Origin: Lumnitzera littorea
Lineage: Eukaryota > Streptophyta > Magnoliopsida > Myrtales > Combretaceae
NCBI GenBank assembly: GCA_024138015.1
Contig: JAMXBB010000002.1
Span: forward strand, 48,689,473 to 48,753,472
Direction: 5' to 3'
Length of the DNA stretch: 64,000 nucleotides
In this document: piece after piece, positions 43,649-55,372 of the stretch
Layout: each line of letters begins with the position of its first letter
Numbering within the stretch: the first letter of the stretch is position 1
Translations under genes and position numbers: made by a program
The notes under the pieces: model-generated
The model's input: only the letters and a program-made list of their open reading frames with translations
Database searches by the model: none
Told to the model about the DNA's origin: nothing

Positions 43649-44194
43649 AATCAAAATAGCGTACTATAGTTACCCTTTCTATTCCATATTTTCCCCCAAT
43701 TTTTAGATTAAAAAATGGGATCAAATCGACTAGAATGTACAAGGTTTATTCAATGGCAACCGAACTACCATTTTAAAACCTTCTATTCATTGAGCAATAG
43801 AATAGGTAAGGAAAGAAGAAAGGAGAGGTGAAAAGAGGCTGGGCATCTCATACACCCCCACGAGGGCTTTTTTTTTTTTTTTATTTTACGCACTACATGC
43901 TCACGTATAGTTGCACCACTTAGCCATACAGTGACACATGATGGCTACATGTTATGCTACATAGCAAAATATTTTATTTTTAATTTCTTTCCTGCTTTGC
44001 CACATGGCACGCCTGCACCAGACCATGTGACATTGTCACCACATGGCATATACATGGTGATATGTAGCTACCACGTATCATGCAACATGGCAAAAATATT
44101 TTTTTTTTTCTTTTTTCTTTTTGGTTTTTCCCTCTCTTTCCTTACCTTTTATTATCATTTTAGGCAAAAATAGGCTATCCATAATCATTAGAGC
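42096..44194 (-). repeat. AT-rich noncoding DNA, probably a minus-strand LTR of a Tat/Ogre-like family
   Basis: No gene seen. 44090-44165 matches the first ~75 bases of the window (CAAAAATATTTTTTTT…GGTTTTTCCCTCTC), an LTR of a Tat/Ogre-like element, and 43900-44095 is rich in CACATGGC/CACATGG motifs as in the OGR LTR near 17670-17800. A minus-strand TATA box lies at 43301-43313. Microsatellites: AT at 42146-42165, TA at 43613-43647. The left boundary with EPRV-B and the right one with ATH2 are not certain. Confidence 0.4.
43301..43313 (-). promoter_or_regulatory. TATA-like box in the LTR-like segment
   Basis: The minus strand reads ATACTATAAATAAAGCCC, similar in context to the other LTR TATA boxes in the window. 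Confidence 0.4.
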
Positions 44195-44849
44195 CAATTG
44201 TGGAGTTTGTAAGATTATGCAATATGACTGACATAGTTAGGAAAAACTATTTAGCTAAAACGTTTAGTAGTTCTATTTGTCCAGATTATAGCAACTTAAT
44301 AATGAGATGCAAGAGTGTCATACGATTTTGCGACACTCTATTTAGAAATTATACGGGTAAAGAAAGTTTTAGGATTAGGAATTAACTGGAGGCGCGAGTC
44401 CGATTTGTTCGTAATAGGAGTCTCCGTAGCTCGATATAGCAATTGAGATTGAATAATTTACTCAAAATTAGGTAGTAAACAACATTAAGATTTACTAAGG
44501 AATATGTTATCTTTTTATTAAATTAATTGTTTGTTTTTTTAGTTGTTCTTATTTTATTGTTCTTTATTAGTTGTTCTTATTAATTAGTTGTTTTATTTGG
44601 TTTCTTATTGTTCTTATCTCTATTTATTTATTTTAGTTATTATTGGAATCTTCAATTTCCACCCTTAATTTATTCCATTAAATCTATTATCGTATAAATT
44701 AGGTAACTGAATAATATAAGGGTATAATTGCTAAAAATAATTAGATAAACTTCCATGTATGGTTTCTCGTGGGATCGATACATGAACTCGTAATCCATTT
44801 TATTTATATTATAAATTGACTAGGTGCACTTGCTAAAGCGACCCTATCA
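44195..44849 (+). repeat. 5' LTR of ATH2, left part missing
   Basis: Aligns with about 50185-50843 of the 3' LTR (shared ATGCAATATGA, TTTATTAAATTAATTG, CCTTAATTTATTCCATTAAATC). It ends ...ACCCTATCA one base before the PBS region. The first ~700 bp of the LTR are absent. Confidence 0.75.
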
Positions 44850-44855
44850 AGTTTT

Positions 44856-44872
44856 TGGCACTGTTATTGGGA
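44856..44872 (+). other. Primer binding site of ATH2, tRNA-Asp type, mutated
   Basis: TGGCACTGTTATTGGGA compared with Athila consensus TGGCGCCGTTGTCGGGG: every difference is a G-to-A or C-to-T transition. Confidence 0.65.
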
Positions 44873-45027
44873 AGCCAATAGAGTAGTCTAAATAAGAAGT
44901 TAGCCAAAAAAAAAAAAAAACCCTAGATTCCTTAATTATTTTAGCATATTTGTAATACTTCTTTCCCTAATTATTTTTAGTATTATTCTTCCTTATATTG
45001 TTACTAGTTTCTAAATTTTTTTAGTTT

Positions 45028-46330
45028 ATGATCAAGAGTAACAGCAATAATCTTGTGGAATTTGATCCAGAGAATGAAAGAACAACACGGTATCTCTGTA
45101 AGACAAAGCACGAAATCATAGATCAAGACTTGCCACTTAGATTAAAGGAAGAGTCATTAAATTCAAATAGTGAGCAAGAAATCGAAATCAAAATCGAAAT
45201 AAAAAATATGGTATTGAACAATGGTTACAATAATGATGAAGTCAACAAGACACTCATGGAATCACTAAACCCATGGTGACTAGAGCTAAGTCTAGCATCA
45301 CAAGGCCTGCAATTTAAACAAATTTTCATATTCAACTTAATGTCATCCAAATAATTCAACAATTCATCCAATTTGACAAATTGGCTAACGAGGACCCCAA
45401 CAATCATATCTCAAATTTCTTAGAGATTTGTGATGCATTCAAGATCAATGGTGTCTCAAACAATGTGGCAAGATTTAGGATGTTTCCATTTTCTCTACGA
45501 GGTAAGGCTAAGCAGTGGCTTATTTCTTTACTTAAAAGCTTAACTACAACTTGGGAATCCTTGGTAGAACAATTCCCAAGAAAATTTTTCCTGCCAATTA
45601 GTACAACAAAAATTAAGAATAATGATTTTGCTTTTGTCTAATTCAATGATGATACTCTTCATGATAATTGTGAGAGATTTAAGGAATTGTTGAGGAGATG
45701 TTTGCACCATTGATTACCTCAGTAGATGCAAATTCAGACATTCTATAATGGACTTAATTATTCCATATGTGAGATGATCAATGTTACACTAGAGGCATTT
45801 TGAGTGCTAAGATACCAAAGAAGGCCCAAAAAGCTTATTGAAGATACGTCAATGAATAATTCACAATGGCATAATGTAAGAGCCAAATTGAAAATGTGTG
45901 GAAAATATGAAATTTATTCCGTAATTATGTTAATTACTTAAGTTGAAAATTTAACTAAAAGGATTGATGGACTAATGAAACCCGTTAATTTAGTGTAGAT
46001 TGAAATTTGAACTAAAACTAGATATGTGAATTTTGTTACTAATTGTTTTACAAACAATTATTTCAGTAACACTTATAACCTAAGTTGAAGAAATCATCTC
46101 ACTTTTTGTTGGGGAAGCCAACAACAACAGCAAAATCGAGATGTGCAACAACACAATAAGGCCCCTAATGTTGAAAAATTACTAAATCAATTTATCCATA
46201 GCTCAGAAGTACGATTTCAAGCCAATGAAGCTATACAAAGGAACATGGAAGCTTGTAAAGGAATTTGGAGAACCAGTTGTGACAGTTGGTGAAAATGATC
46301 ACTAAAAGACCATAAGGAAGCTTGCTTGAA
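45028..46330 (+). pseudogene. ATH2 gag (Athila-type), decayed
   Basis: ATG at 45028 gives MIKSNSNNLVEFDPENERTT, parallel to the start of ATH1 gag. A stop ends this frame at 45279. The capsid continues in another frame (45381-45641): NEDPNNHISNFLEICDAFKI, MFPFSLRGKAKQWLISLL, WESLVEQFPRKFF. More fragments follow (CERFKELLRRCLHH, MQIQTFYNGLNYS, MNNSQWHNVRAK). The nucleocapsid/linker end is barely traceable to about 46330. Confidence 0.78.
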
Positions 46331-46869
46331 AACATCAAGCAAAATCCCAAACCATCAAGTTTAGAAACAAATTGAGGAAAGAAATGTCAACTATCAAGTT
46401 AACGACTTAAAGCAAAGGCACTCCTTCAGAGACAACAGAGGTTTGATCAATTTAATTTTTAGTTATTTTAGTTTATTTCATGTCATGCAATAAGTTAGTT
46501 CAAGTATCATAATTTTCATGTTAGATTTTACCCTACTTTGAATAATTTTCATTAAAATCAGTTTTTGAATTGAGTTTAAGCAATATTAGTTATTAACATT
46601 GTCATCTAATTCGTTTATTATTTATCTTATTTTTGTGCTTCAATTTATGCTAACTTTTAGTTTTTTTTTTTTTTATAAGTAATTCCAACAACCAAGTTAA
46701 AGGACTCAAAGTGGTGTTGAAATTTCAAAACTACGAGTAGAAGTTTCCTATGTTGATAAGAAGCAACAATGTAAGAATAATTTATGATTCCAATTAGCAT
46801 CTTGAATTAGCAATTATGTAACATGCATTGGTTTTGTTTTCTCAATTTTGAACTTCTTTTTCCTTTTTG
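46331..46869 (+). other. ATH2 noncoding stretch where pol would be
   Basis: About 540 AT-rich bases between gag and the env-like relic with stops in all frames. None of the RT or integrase motifs seen in the other elements is present. Confidence 0.55.
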
Positions 46870-47990
46870 ATTTCAAATCATGCCAAGGATTAAACACTAT
46901 GAGCATAAAAACTTAAGCGCCATCCCTCAACATCCCCTCCTGACATTCTACTACTCTTAGTAACGAAAGAGGTGTTCTCGCTTATCAAAGAAAGAGATTT
47001 GCCTAGCTACCAACTTAAATTGGAATGCACTAGACTAAGCTGGCTACAACATTAAAATCAAGCATTTGATTGAGTTCAATGGATGGGCCCAGCTCCTGAC
47101 AATTAATGAACCAGTATGCAAGGAGTTGACTTTAGAGGTGCTTAGTACATTTAGGTAGCCTTTGATAATGTTGAGCTAAGTGGGCAAAATACTGTATATT
47201 TTAAGTGTAATGGTCATGAGATGAACATGTCATATTCTATGGATTATGCTAGGACCTAAGAATATACAAAATTGCCACATAAGCTACCTCATGGTGTATA
47301 TGAATCTTTTTGGTCTGAAATGATCTGACTAATCATCTAGGAGCTTATGATCTAAGGAAATTAAAGACTTCCAACTTAAGAGATCCTACTCTTAAGTTGC
47401 TATACTATGTATTAGCTAAGGGTTTTACTAGCTAGAAAAATAACCAAGGTGTTGTTAATGAAAGGAACATACTATATTTGCACAACATTACTAACAAATG
47501 ACCCCTAAATTTAGGTCTCAAGATGGCTTGGTTCTTCAAGAGCCAAGCTACTGAGGGTCATTCAAAGTATATTTTTATAGGCCCCTTTATCACTCAGCTG
47601 GTGAGAAACACCTTGTGCCACCATGGTATCCTTCGCATGTTAGAATTAGATCTCGTTGCTCCTTAACCTATGACTCCATCAAAGCCATGAAGCTACCTTT
47701 AGCTCCTAAAGATTCATTGCAAGATCCTTCTAGTGAAGCCACTTCACCATCATCCTAGCAGCAATCTGGTTCACGTTCTTCTTTAGTGTTTGGTGCCATC
47801 AGACTAGGAGGATCACATTATGGTCCAATAGGATGCGATTTAGCTTACTTAGGAATCCAACTACCACTGCCACGGCCACCACTACCATTACCACCATCAC
47901 TACTACCCTCCATCCTAGAGCTTAACTCAAATGAGGTGTTAGAAGGAGAGGAGGAAAAAGACGAAGAATAGGATGAAGAATAACTTTTCC
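46870..47990 (+). pseudogene. ATH2 ATHILA-ORF-1/env-like relic
   Basis: Broken frames carry features I associate with the ATHILA ORF-1 family: FDNVELSGQNTVYFKCNGHE, YTKLPHKLPHGVYESFW, SNLRDPTLKLLYYVLAK and NERNILYLHNI, then MAWFFKSQATEGHSKYIFIG. The C-terminal end is open at 47786-47971: Pro/Leu-rich (PLPRPPLPLPPSLLP) followed by an acidic tail (EGEEEKDEE). In complete Athila elements an env-like ORF follows pol. Its function is unproven even in intact copies. At least ten stops occur. Confidence 0.55.
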
Positions 47991-49477
47991 TTTACATTTT
48001 ATTTTCTTTAAGGACTTAGTTTGAATTTTGCTTATTTTAGATGACTGTATTCTTAACTAACTTTCTATTACCCTTTTCTTTAAAAGTTTCTATTTCTAAC
48101 ACTTTGTTAGTTTGCAACATATTAACACTAAGATTCTTGAATTAGCAATTTATTTAGTTTATCTTATTTAGTTAACTTCATTTTTATCTTTTTCTAGTTA
48201 ATTCAATTTTTATGCAAAGAAAATCATGTACTTAAACAGTTTAATGGAATTCAAACTCCAGACTTCAGTTTCTATCAAGGATCAATGCTAAAAACTAAGG
48301 AAGTCAAAGTTCTTTTTCTTTTGCTATTTTTATTTTACTCCCACTTGAATTTTGATTTGCATTGTTATTTTATACATTGAGAACAATGTACAGCCTAAGT
48401 GTTGGGGGAAAGGATAGGTTATGTATGTCGATATTAAGCTTTTGAAAATTTCTCTTAAAAATCTTAGAATTTTTTTTCAAATTTGCCCAATCCTTTATGA
48501 ATTTAGAATACTTTACTGAATTTAAGTGATTAAATCTTTATGATTCAAAGTTCTTCGTTACATAAGCTTAGACTTAGACTTAGGATTATGATAGATATGA
48601 ATAGGTTAAAGACTAGTTATTTTGATTTCTAATCTTAATTCTAGATGATGGTTATCTAGTTTTCTTTTTCAAAAATTTTAGATTAAATGAACAAAGGAGA
48701 TTTGTCCCTTAAAAGTTGCTTGAAAAATCAAAGTAGTTGGAGGTATTAATTTAATTAATAAAAATAATTGCTAAAGATTGGTAAGAATGAATTTTGGTCC
48801 CTCAGAAGGGTAAGAATCTTTTTCGTTGCCAACTACAAAAAGAAATTCAATCAAAATTATCAAAGATCTACCTCGATCCTTCAAAAGAGAGAAGTGCCTT
48901 CTCATTGACAACTGTTAAAGTAATTAAACGAGCTAAATTAGTAAGGATCGACATTAGTCCATCAAAAGAGCGAAATACTTTCCCAATGCTAATCAAGCTT
49001 CAATAAAGAAAATCGATTTGAGTTTAAGAAGCTTACTAATGAAAATTAACAAAAGTAGATGGACAATTAGAGGATGAATTGATGTAATATACATCTAGTC
49101 TAGTTTCTTAGTAAAAAATAATTAGGAAAGATTTCTCTTCACTTGAGTTATAGTGAGGAAATCTATATAACTTTTTCTTAATTGATTTATGTTTTTTAAT
49201 ATCTAGTTTAGTTTTTACTTAGGTGATATGGTTAACTCTAAATTATTTAGATTGATCATTGAAATTCAATAGTTCTTAAGTTATTGTTATCTAAGTATTC
49301 TAAAGACATTATAAAATTAAGGAAAAGGGTGATTCGATAAAATTTTTTGCTAAACTATTCGAATTTGAGGGTACACTTTTCTAAGAATTGCTCATAACCA
49401 TCTTTTCCTTAAGATACTCTTACTTTGGTTTTATTATTTTGCTTGAGGACAACCAAAAGGTTAAGTGTGGAGATATT
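47991..49477 (+). other. ATH2 3' untranslated region with PPT-like motifs
   Basis: Noncoding region before the 3' LTR. 48396-48412 reads TAAGTGTTGGGGGAAAG after ACAATGTACAGCC; 49461-49477 reads TTAAGTGTGGAGATATT immediately before the LTR (49478) and is the PPT. The two are similar, so an internal PPT-like copy exists ~1.07 kb upstream. Between them is a short repeated motif around 48815-48990 (TCGATCCTTCAAAAGAGAGAA / TCGACATTAGTCCATCAAAAGAGCGAA, each cut here to its core TCAAAAGAG) that is open for 70 codons (48794-49006) but does not look like a gene. Confidence 0.5.
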
Positions 49478-50843
49478 TGATAACATGAATTTAGCATATA
49501 TTTTCCATGTTTAATTCGTGCTATCTTAGATATTATTTTAGCTGATCTTGTATTATTTTAAGAATTTGTTTAAATATCATTTTCAGGCATTTAGGAGCAA
49601 TTTATGAAGTTTAGAAGGCTTTTATCAAGATTTGATCTCAATTGAAGTAAAAGTGTTGATCGAGGAATGAAGGGAAGAGATTTCTAACAAGAATTTAAGT
49701 CTAGATAAGATCACAATTGGAGACCACGGCCATAGGTCCTACCCATGATCTCTTCATTATTTAATTCTATTGAAATTTCAAGATTTCAAACAAAGTGCAA
49801 GTACACATCCAATCTTTACGTCCATGCACCTCAATCGAGTACATGAATGATTTTTAAATATTTTATTCTGGTTAAGTATTCTTTATAATTTTAGGTCCAC
49901 TTTTTATAAATAGATGTTTAAACCTAGGTTATAAAGAGAGCCCCTTAAGCATAAGTCAATAAGATATAGAATTACAAGGGAGCTCCTCTCTTCTATTCTT
50001 TTCTTTTATTGCCATGTCCTTATTTTAAATTCTTAGTAAATCGTTATTGACTATTATGTTGTATGGTGATTTTTATTAATGAAATTTAATCTATGATTTT
50101 GCATATTGCGATCTAATTGTGTTGTTTATATTCTCTACCTTAATTCAATATACTGATGATTATATTATTACTAGAATTTATAGTAGAGTTCACGAGAATA
50201 TGCAATATGATTGACTAACATAATTAGGCAAAACTAGCTAGCAAAAATGCTTAATACTTTGATTTTTCCGAATTAGGGCAACCTAATAGTGAGATTCAAG
50301 AGTATCATGCGATCCAATAACACTCTTTTCAGAAGTGATTTAGGTTAGGAGGGGGTTTCAAGATTAGGAATTAGCTAAAGAAGCGAATCTAAGTAGTTTG
50401 TAATAGGAATATCCATGGTCTAATGTAATAATTAAGATCGAATGGTTCACTCAAAACTAAGTAGTAAACAACACTAAGATTTACTAATGAATATGTTATT
50501 TTTTTATTAAATTAATTGCTTTTTTTTAGTTGTTGTTCTTATTTAAATGTTCTTTATTATTTGTTCTTATTAATTAGTTGTTTTATTTAGTTCCTTATTG
50601 TTCTTATCTCTATTTATTTATTTATTTTAGTTATCATTGCAACCTTCAATTTCTACCCTTAATTTATTCCATTAAATCTTTTATCCTATAAGTTAAGTAA
50701 TCGAATAATCTAAGGGCGTAACTGTTAAAAATAATTTAGATACACTTCCATGTATGGTTATGCATGGAATTGATACTCACACTCGTAATCCGTTTTATCT
50801 ATACTTTAACTTAGATGGGTGCACTTACTTAAGGAACCCATCA
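49478..50843 (+). repeat. 3' LTR of ATH2
   Basis: Starts TGATAACATG after the PPT and ends ...AACCCATCA; 1366 bp. Its second half matches the truncated 5' LTR. TATA box TATAAATAG at 49905-49913. Confidence 0.78.
49905..49913 (+). promoter_or_regulatory. TATA box in ATH2 3' LTR
   Basis: TTTTTATAAATAGATG; context as in other plant LTR promoters. The matching part of the 5' LTR is deleted, so this is the only promoter-like site left in ATH2. Confidence 0.5.
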
Positions 50844-51249
50844 CCTCTAACGTCAATTACAAATAAGAGTAAGGTCAAATTGGGCTTAGGGGACTTAAGC
50901 TCAAATTGCCTATCAATAATACTTAACTCACACCTTTTTTAAAATAAAAATTATTTTCATAAACTAAATCTTTGCAATAGTGGGTATACGAAATTAGAGT
51001 AAGAATAACATTATTTAATATTTAAAAAAATATATTTAAATTTTGCTCAAATGAGAACCTTAATTAAGGACCATATATTTTAGCACCTCAAATCAAATAT
51101 ATGAAAATTTCACGTGAAACTACACATAAAAAAACTTCAGAATATTATGATAATCTTACTTTATTTTATATTTAAGAAAAAACCCAATATTATGATAATC
51201 TAACTTTATTTTATATTTAAGAAAAAAAATTAAGGAAAAATCAACAAAA
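50844..51249. other. No gene; contains a 45-bp direct duplication
   Basis: AT-rich. 51141-51185 and 51186-51231 are two adjacent copies of AATATTATGATAATCT…TTTAAGAAAA with two or three differences. Nothing else is recognised. Confidence 0.5.
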
Positions 51250-52245
51250 ACAATGAGGAGCATTTCTAACTACTATCGGTGGCCATAAGCCTATTCGAAC
51301 AACTCCTAAAGGGGGTTTCCTTTCAAGTTTTCACGTTATTAATAGCAGTTTTAAGGGAAAAGTTGAAACATGAAGGGGTTGCTTGGTTTAATTCCAATTT
51401 TGTGTAGTCTTGGTATTTTGCTAATTTATGTTACTTATAAGGGTGTTAAATGATGATATCAGTTACTAAAGGCTAATTAATATTATTTTGAGATTCAGCA
51501 GTGTTTGAAATGGTTCATCTTGTTATAGGTGTAATCTAAAAGCTTAGAAGTGTAAGTGGTTCTTTTGAGTTTATTATGATTCTTTGGGAAAGTTTTGTTG
51601 GATTGTAAATATTGACATAGGGAAAAGTGGAGGGGATAGGTAGAGAATGGCCTTGGAGGGTAGGAGGGTTAAAGTAGATTTGGGAGAGATTTTGCATATA
51701 CATGTGAAGATATGATGGCTACTTTTACATGATTTGAGGGATATGCTTATACTTGAAGATTTACTTAGATTTGGACAAAATTTGTTAGATTTTTACAAGA
51801 TTCGTAGCAAAAGGATTGATCTCATGTGGGCTTAGTGGAAGGAAGAAAATAAATGGTCATAGGCTTGGTTTGATCCAATTTGTAGTGGGTTTGAAGAAAT
51901 TAGTTTAGGTTCCTCCTTATTTAATCAAGTTTGTTGGGTTATTTTAGTTCAATTTTTCCTAACCCTAAAGCCCATTAAATTCCTTTAAGTCCTAGTTCAC
52001 AAGTCTTGCAATTATTTTAAGCCATCTCATGTATTTTGCTTGAGTTTTGGAACTCAACCTTCAAATTTTTGAATATAGCGATAAGTTCTAAGTTATCAAA
52101 ATTGCGTACCTTTTTTAATAAAATTTTCCACACTTAAAGGTTGCTTTGCTTAATAGTTAAGGTTTCCCTACGAGGTTTGATAAAAAATTAAGATCATTTA
52201 TAAAGGACCCTAAATTTAGCTATTTGAGAAAACAGAGGTGTTACA
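51250..52245 (+). repeat. Possible chromovirus-type LTR fragment
   Basis: No coding signal. The end ...GAGGTGTTACA at 52245 is a common 3' terminus of Ty3/gypsy chromovirus LTRs, preceded by AGCCCATTAAATTCC and a T-rich zone. No second copy, PBS or clear left border is in the window, so the call is tentative. Confidence 0.25.
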
Positions 52246-52912
52246 TCCTAAATCTTACACTAACATACAAATGGATTGCCTTGCATATAGGAGAAGCAAC
52301 AAAAGGAGGCGCCGCATGGAGCATACCACTAGAAGGATTTGGGCTCAAATCCAAAGATAGCTCTTTGTTTTCTTCAATATAAATCCATACCATATTGTTG
52401 AACATAATTTTATGCCTTCTCTTTTGTAGAAGTAAGAGACGATGAACATCAAGATTAGATCAAAATTGAATTATAGCCATATAGCTAGACTATACACCCT
52501 CTTGGTTCATAAGCTGAAGGTCTTCTTTCATTGTTTTCTCTATTCTAATTGAGGTACTTTCATAAAGTAATACTTCTTTTCATTCCTTCTTCTTTTTCTC
52601 CATAAAATGATGAACATCCAAACTTAGATATAAACTCACTATTAGAGGAAAGGATAGAATACAAGTAAATGGATTAACCCCATGGCACAATCAAATTATG
52701 TAGGGACAATTAATACTTGATTCAAGTTTGCTTAACCTTTATCATCTATCTCGATTTAGCTAATGACTAAACCGTGCTATGCTTTTTAAGATGCTACAAA
52801 AGCAAGCCAATTATTACCTAGTTAAAGTTTTTATGATTTTTTTTTTTTTACTACTATCTAACCTAACTTTATTAAATCTATTGAAAGGTTATTTTACGTT
52901 TAAGTCGAAGCC
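52246..52912. other. No gene or repeat recognised
   Basis: About 670 bases between the possible LTR fragment and G6. Stops occur in all frames; no similarity to the other parts of the window was noticed. Confidence 0.4.
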
Positions 52913-53721
52913 TGTTTGAAGCAAGGACTAACCAAGACCCACTAGCAAGCAAGGAGTCAATCGCCATGCCTACACTAGAGCCATCTACAGTCTCTTGAGA
53001 ACTTTACCTGTACTCGAGCACCTCAAGAACTTATTGTCTACATGCTTAGCCACTTAAGCTCGATGGTCTACCTTATCACCTAATACAGACTCATGGATTA
53101 ATACTTGAACCCGATATCACGCGTAACCAAAAGGGTAGGTCTAAGCCGCAACATGGCTTGAAAAGTAAATGATAGTCGAAAGTTAAGTAGGGAGTTTTCG
53201 CATACCGACAAAGGATATGATGCACCAACACCTCATACGAACTCAAGTCATACTTGATATGACACATAAGTATGGTCGGAGGTTACTTGCCACTAGTCCA
53301 CACTCGAATGGGCTAGATAAGAGTAGCTTAAGAGTAAGAGAGATACCTAGCTCGAGAGTGAAAAAAGTTTAGTATATTCGTCTATATTCTGATATCCCTC
53401 AACTTTTACAGTATGACAGCATTTATATCATCCCGCTAGGGCAAATCATAAGTTATAGAAATTACAAAAGAATGGTCCTTATTTGCTAAAAACAAAAGAG
53501 AATAATTTATAAGGAAAATATGAAATCATGCAAAAGAAGGAACGCGAACACTTTTCGTCAGAAAGGACAGTATGGATGTCAGTAAAGGATAATATACGCG
53601 CGTTTTTACTATGATTCTGATAATGTTGTAGTCTAGGTAGGGGTAAACCTCGGTTCAGGCCTGTTCGGCATCAGAAGGGGTTAAATAGTGGTTGGTTCAG
53701 GGACGCCTCACATTGGGGTTG
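52913..53721 (-). repeat. G6 3' LTR, left part
   Basis: Diverged relative of the G5 LTR: 53215-53345 (AGGATATGATGCACCAA… GGTTACTTGCCAC…) aligns with 60570-60680. The left border TGTTTGAAGC (52913) resembles the G5 LTR start TGTTGCGAACC. The LTR is interrupted by G5 and resumes at 61280. Confidence 0.6.
53717..53721. repeat. Target-site duplication of G5, left copy (GGTTG)
   Basis: GGTTG at 53717-53721 and GGTTG at 61275-61279, exact, directly outside the two G5 LTR ends. Confidence 0.85.
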
Positions 53722-54576
53722 TGTTGCGAACCGTGACCAAGAACAAATAAGACTGGTCACTAGATGGGTCTAAGCTTGTAGAAAGCTCGAAAAGGGTTAA
53801 TGGGGAAAGGTACGAAAAGAGTGACAAAGATAAATGAAACAATAAGCAAAAACCTATGAATAACTTTAGAGGATATGACATATCAATGGAACTTCTAAAG
53901 GCTCGTAACACAATTCGATATGATGCACGAATTGGTCCAATGAGATTACTCGCCACCTAACCTTACTTAAGGGAAAGGATAAGAGTGATGTTGAAAGTAA
54001 ATAAGAAATGTTTGTATAAAAAAGAAAGCACTCAAATGTATTGAAGGTAATCTGATGAGTTATAGCTATAAGTACAAGGCTATTTATACATTTAAGTTAG
54101 GGCAGCTTGCCCAAAAGGGAAAAGACAATAAGGACATTTCCTAAAGAAGTAATGTACATTATACAAAAGGGTAAAAATGAATATACAAGGAAAATAATCA
54201 TTGGTGCTACAAATTCTACATACAATACCGTACACGTGGCTATATTGCATTAGCGAGGTTGTTAGGAGATGCAAACAAAAAGTACAGACAGGTAGGCTTG
54301 TCTAAGCAGGGATGACCTAATCAGTTCAGATTGTCTATATCTCGGCTTCTTAGCAAAGATGATGCCGAGTGATTGGTTGGCTTGGCATTAAAGTAATCAT
54401 CAACTCGGCATAACGTAGAATAATAGGTGGTCATACGGCATGGCATTAAAGGTAACCTAGTAAAGAAGTACTCGACTTCGACAGCGGTTGGTTAGAACAT
54501 AAGGATTTGTCGTGCCAGCCCCTCTAATCCTCGGACTCGGCTATAGGTCAAAGGTCTCATAGTTTGATTCACATCA
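53722..54576 (-). repeat. 3' LTR of G5
   Basis: Plus-strand ends TGTTGCGAACC and GATTCACATCA; aligns along its whole length with 60421-61274 (e.g. AAAGCTCGAAAAGGGTTAAT, GTCAAAGGTCTCATAGTTTG). Minus-strand TATA box at 54081-54090. Confidence 0.9.
54081..54090 (-). promoter_or_regulatory. TATA box in G5 3' LTR
   Basis: Minus strand TGTATAAATAGCC; the equivalent in the 5' LTR (60779-60790) is ATATAAATAC. Confidence 0.5.
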
Positions 54577-54586
54577 CTCCTTCCGG
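54577..54586 (-). other. Polypurine tract of G5
   Basis: Minus strand CCGGAAGGAG immediately before TGATGTGAATC, the LTR start. Confidence 0.6.
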
Positions 54587-55372
54587 GTTATTTTGGATTT
54601 AGGATCAAATCCAAATGGTGTTCGCTCAATTCTCTATCAGGGTGATATGGGCTAAGGTCAGCAATATTGAAGGCATCAGAAACCCCATAGTCCTTAAGTA
54701 GTTCTAACTTGTAGCCATTGTCACTGATTTTCTAGAGGATTCTGAAAGGCCCTTTCGCTCTTACAAATAATTTGTTCTTCCTCTAGTTCGGCAACCGTTC
54801 CTTACTGAGGTGTAGCTATACTAAGTCTCCCGATTGAAATTGTTTAGTCGACCTACCCTTGGTCTTTTTTCGCATTCTTCTAGTAGCTTGGTTGATGTGC
54901 CAAGTGGCCTTGTCATAAATGTGTTGAAGAGATTGTGCTTTGGCCAAGGCGTCAAGGTCCTCCTACACGAGTGCTAATACAGGGGTATGATTAAGGGGCA
55001 ACTCGGGATTAAATCCATAGACTACCTCGAAGGGAGTCTACTTAGTGGTATCATGTATGGTTCGATTATAAGCAAACTCAACCACTGGCAGGCAAACATC
55101 CCAATCAGTTTAGCCGGAGTAGTGACCACAAAATACGATTAACTATCTCTGTTTAGCTGTCAATTTGGAGGTAACATAAGGTACTGAAGAGTAATTTGGT
55201 TCCTAGCCAACACCACATGATTCTTCAGAAATAGCTTAAGAACTTCTGCTCCTTGTTAGAGACTACACTTATCGGTACACCATATATCCGCACAATATCC
55301 TATAAGAAAAGAGAAGCAATAGCCGAGGCATCATTAGTTTTGGTGCAGGACATGAAGTGTGCTGATATGAGG
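54587..55372 (-). pseudogene. G5 integrase, C-terminal part
   Basis: The C-terminal domain near 54770-54620 reads AKGPFRIL, GYKLELLKDYGVSDAFNIADL. Upstream the catalytic-core end is heavily broken (ECYLRTLG-like frames only). The last codons before the insertion lead from a KMAH segment at 56587 into HFMSC here, so the solo LTR entered the integrase core just after the conserved DQFSKMAH. Confidence 0.65.
55368..55372. repeat. Target-site duplication of the Athila solo LTR, left copy (TGTGC)
   Basis: TGTGC at 55368-55372 and again at 56582-56586, exact, flanking the LTR ends. Confidence 0.85.

Larger units (their letters stand above)
44195..50843 (+). mobile_element. ATH2: Athila-like element with gag and env-like relic, no pol
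   Basis: Left-truncated 5' LTR, tRNA-Asp-type PBS (mutated), gag related to ATH1, about 550 bases of noncoding DNA, an ATHILA-ORF-1/env-like relic, PPT and a full 1366-bp 3' LTR. No protease, RT, RNase H or IN can be found between gag and the env-like region. More decayed than ATH1. Confidence 0.8.

Noticed and set aside
43931..44173. 80-codon plus-strand frame with His/Pro
   Set aside because: Runs through the CACATGG-rich LTR-like segment and ends in a T tract; no domain recognised.
47786..47971. 61-codon Pro-rich, acidic-tailed frame as an independent small gene
   Set aside because: Best read as the C-terminal end of the decayed env-like/ATHILA-ORF-1 relic of ATH2.
48794..49006. 70-codon plus-strand frame
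   Set aside because: Within the ATH2 3' untranslated region and built on a short repeated motif; no family recognised.
51250..52245. Firm call of a solo LTR
   Set aside because: Only the 3' terminus GGTGTTACA is suggestive; no left terminus, target duplication or second copy was found, so it is kept only as a low-confidence repeat.
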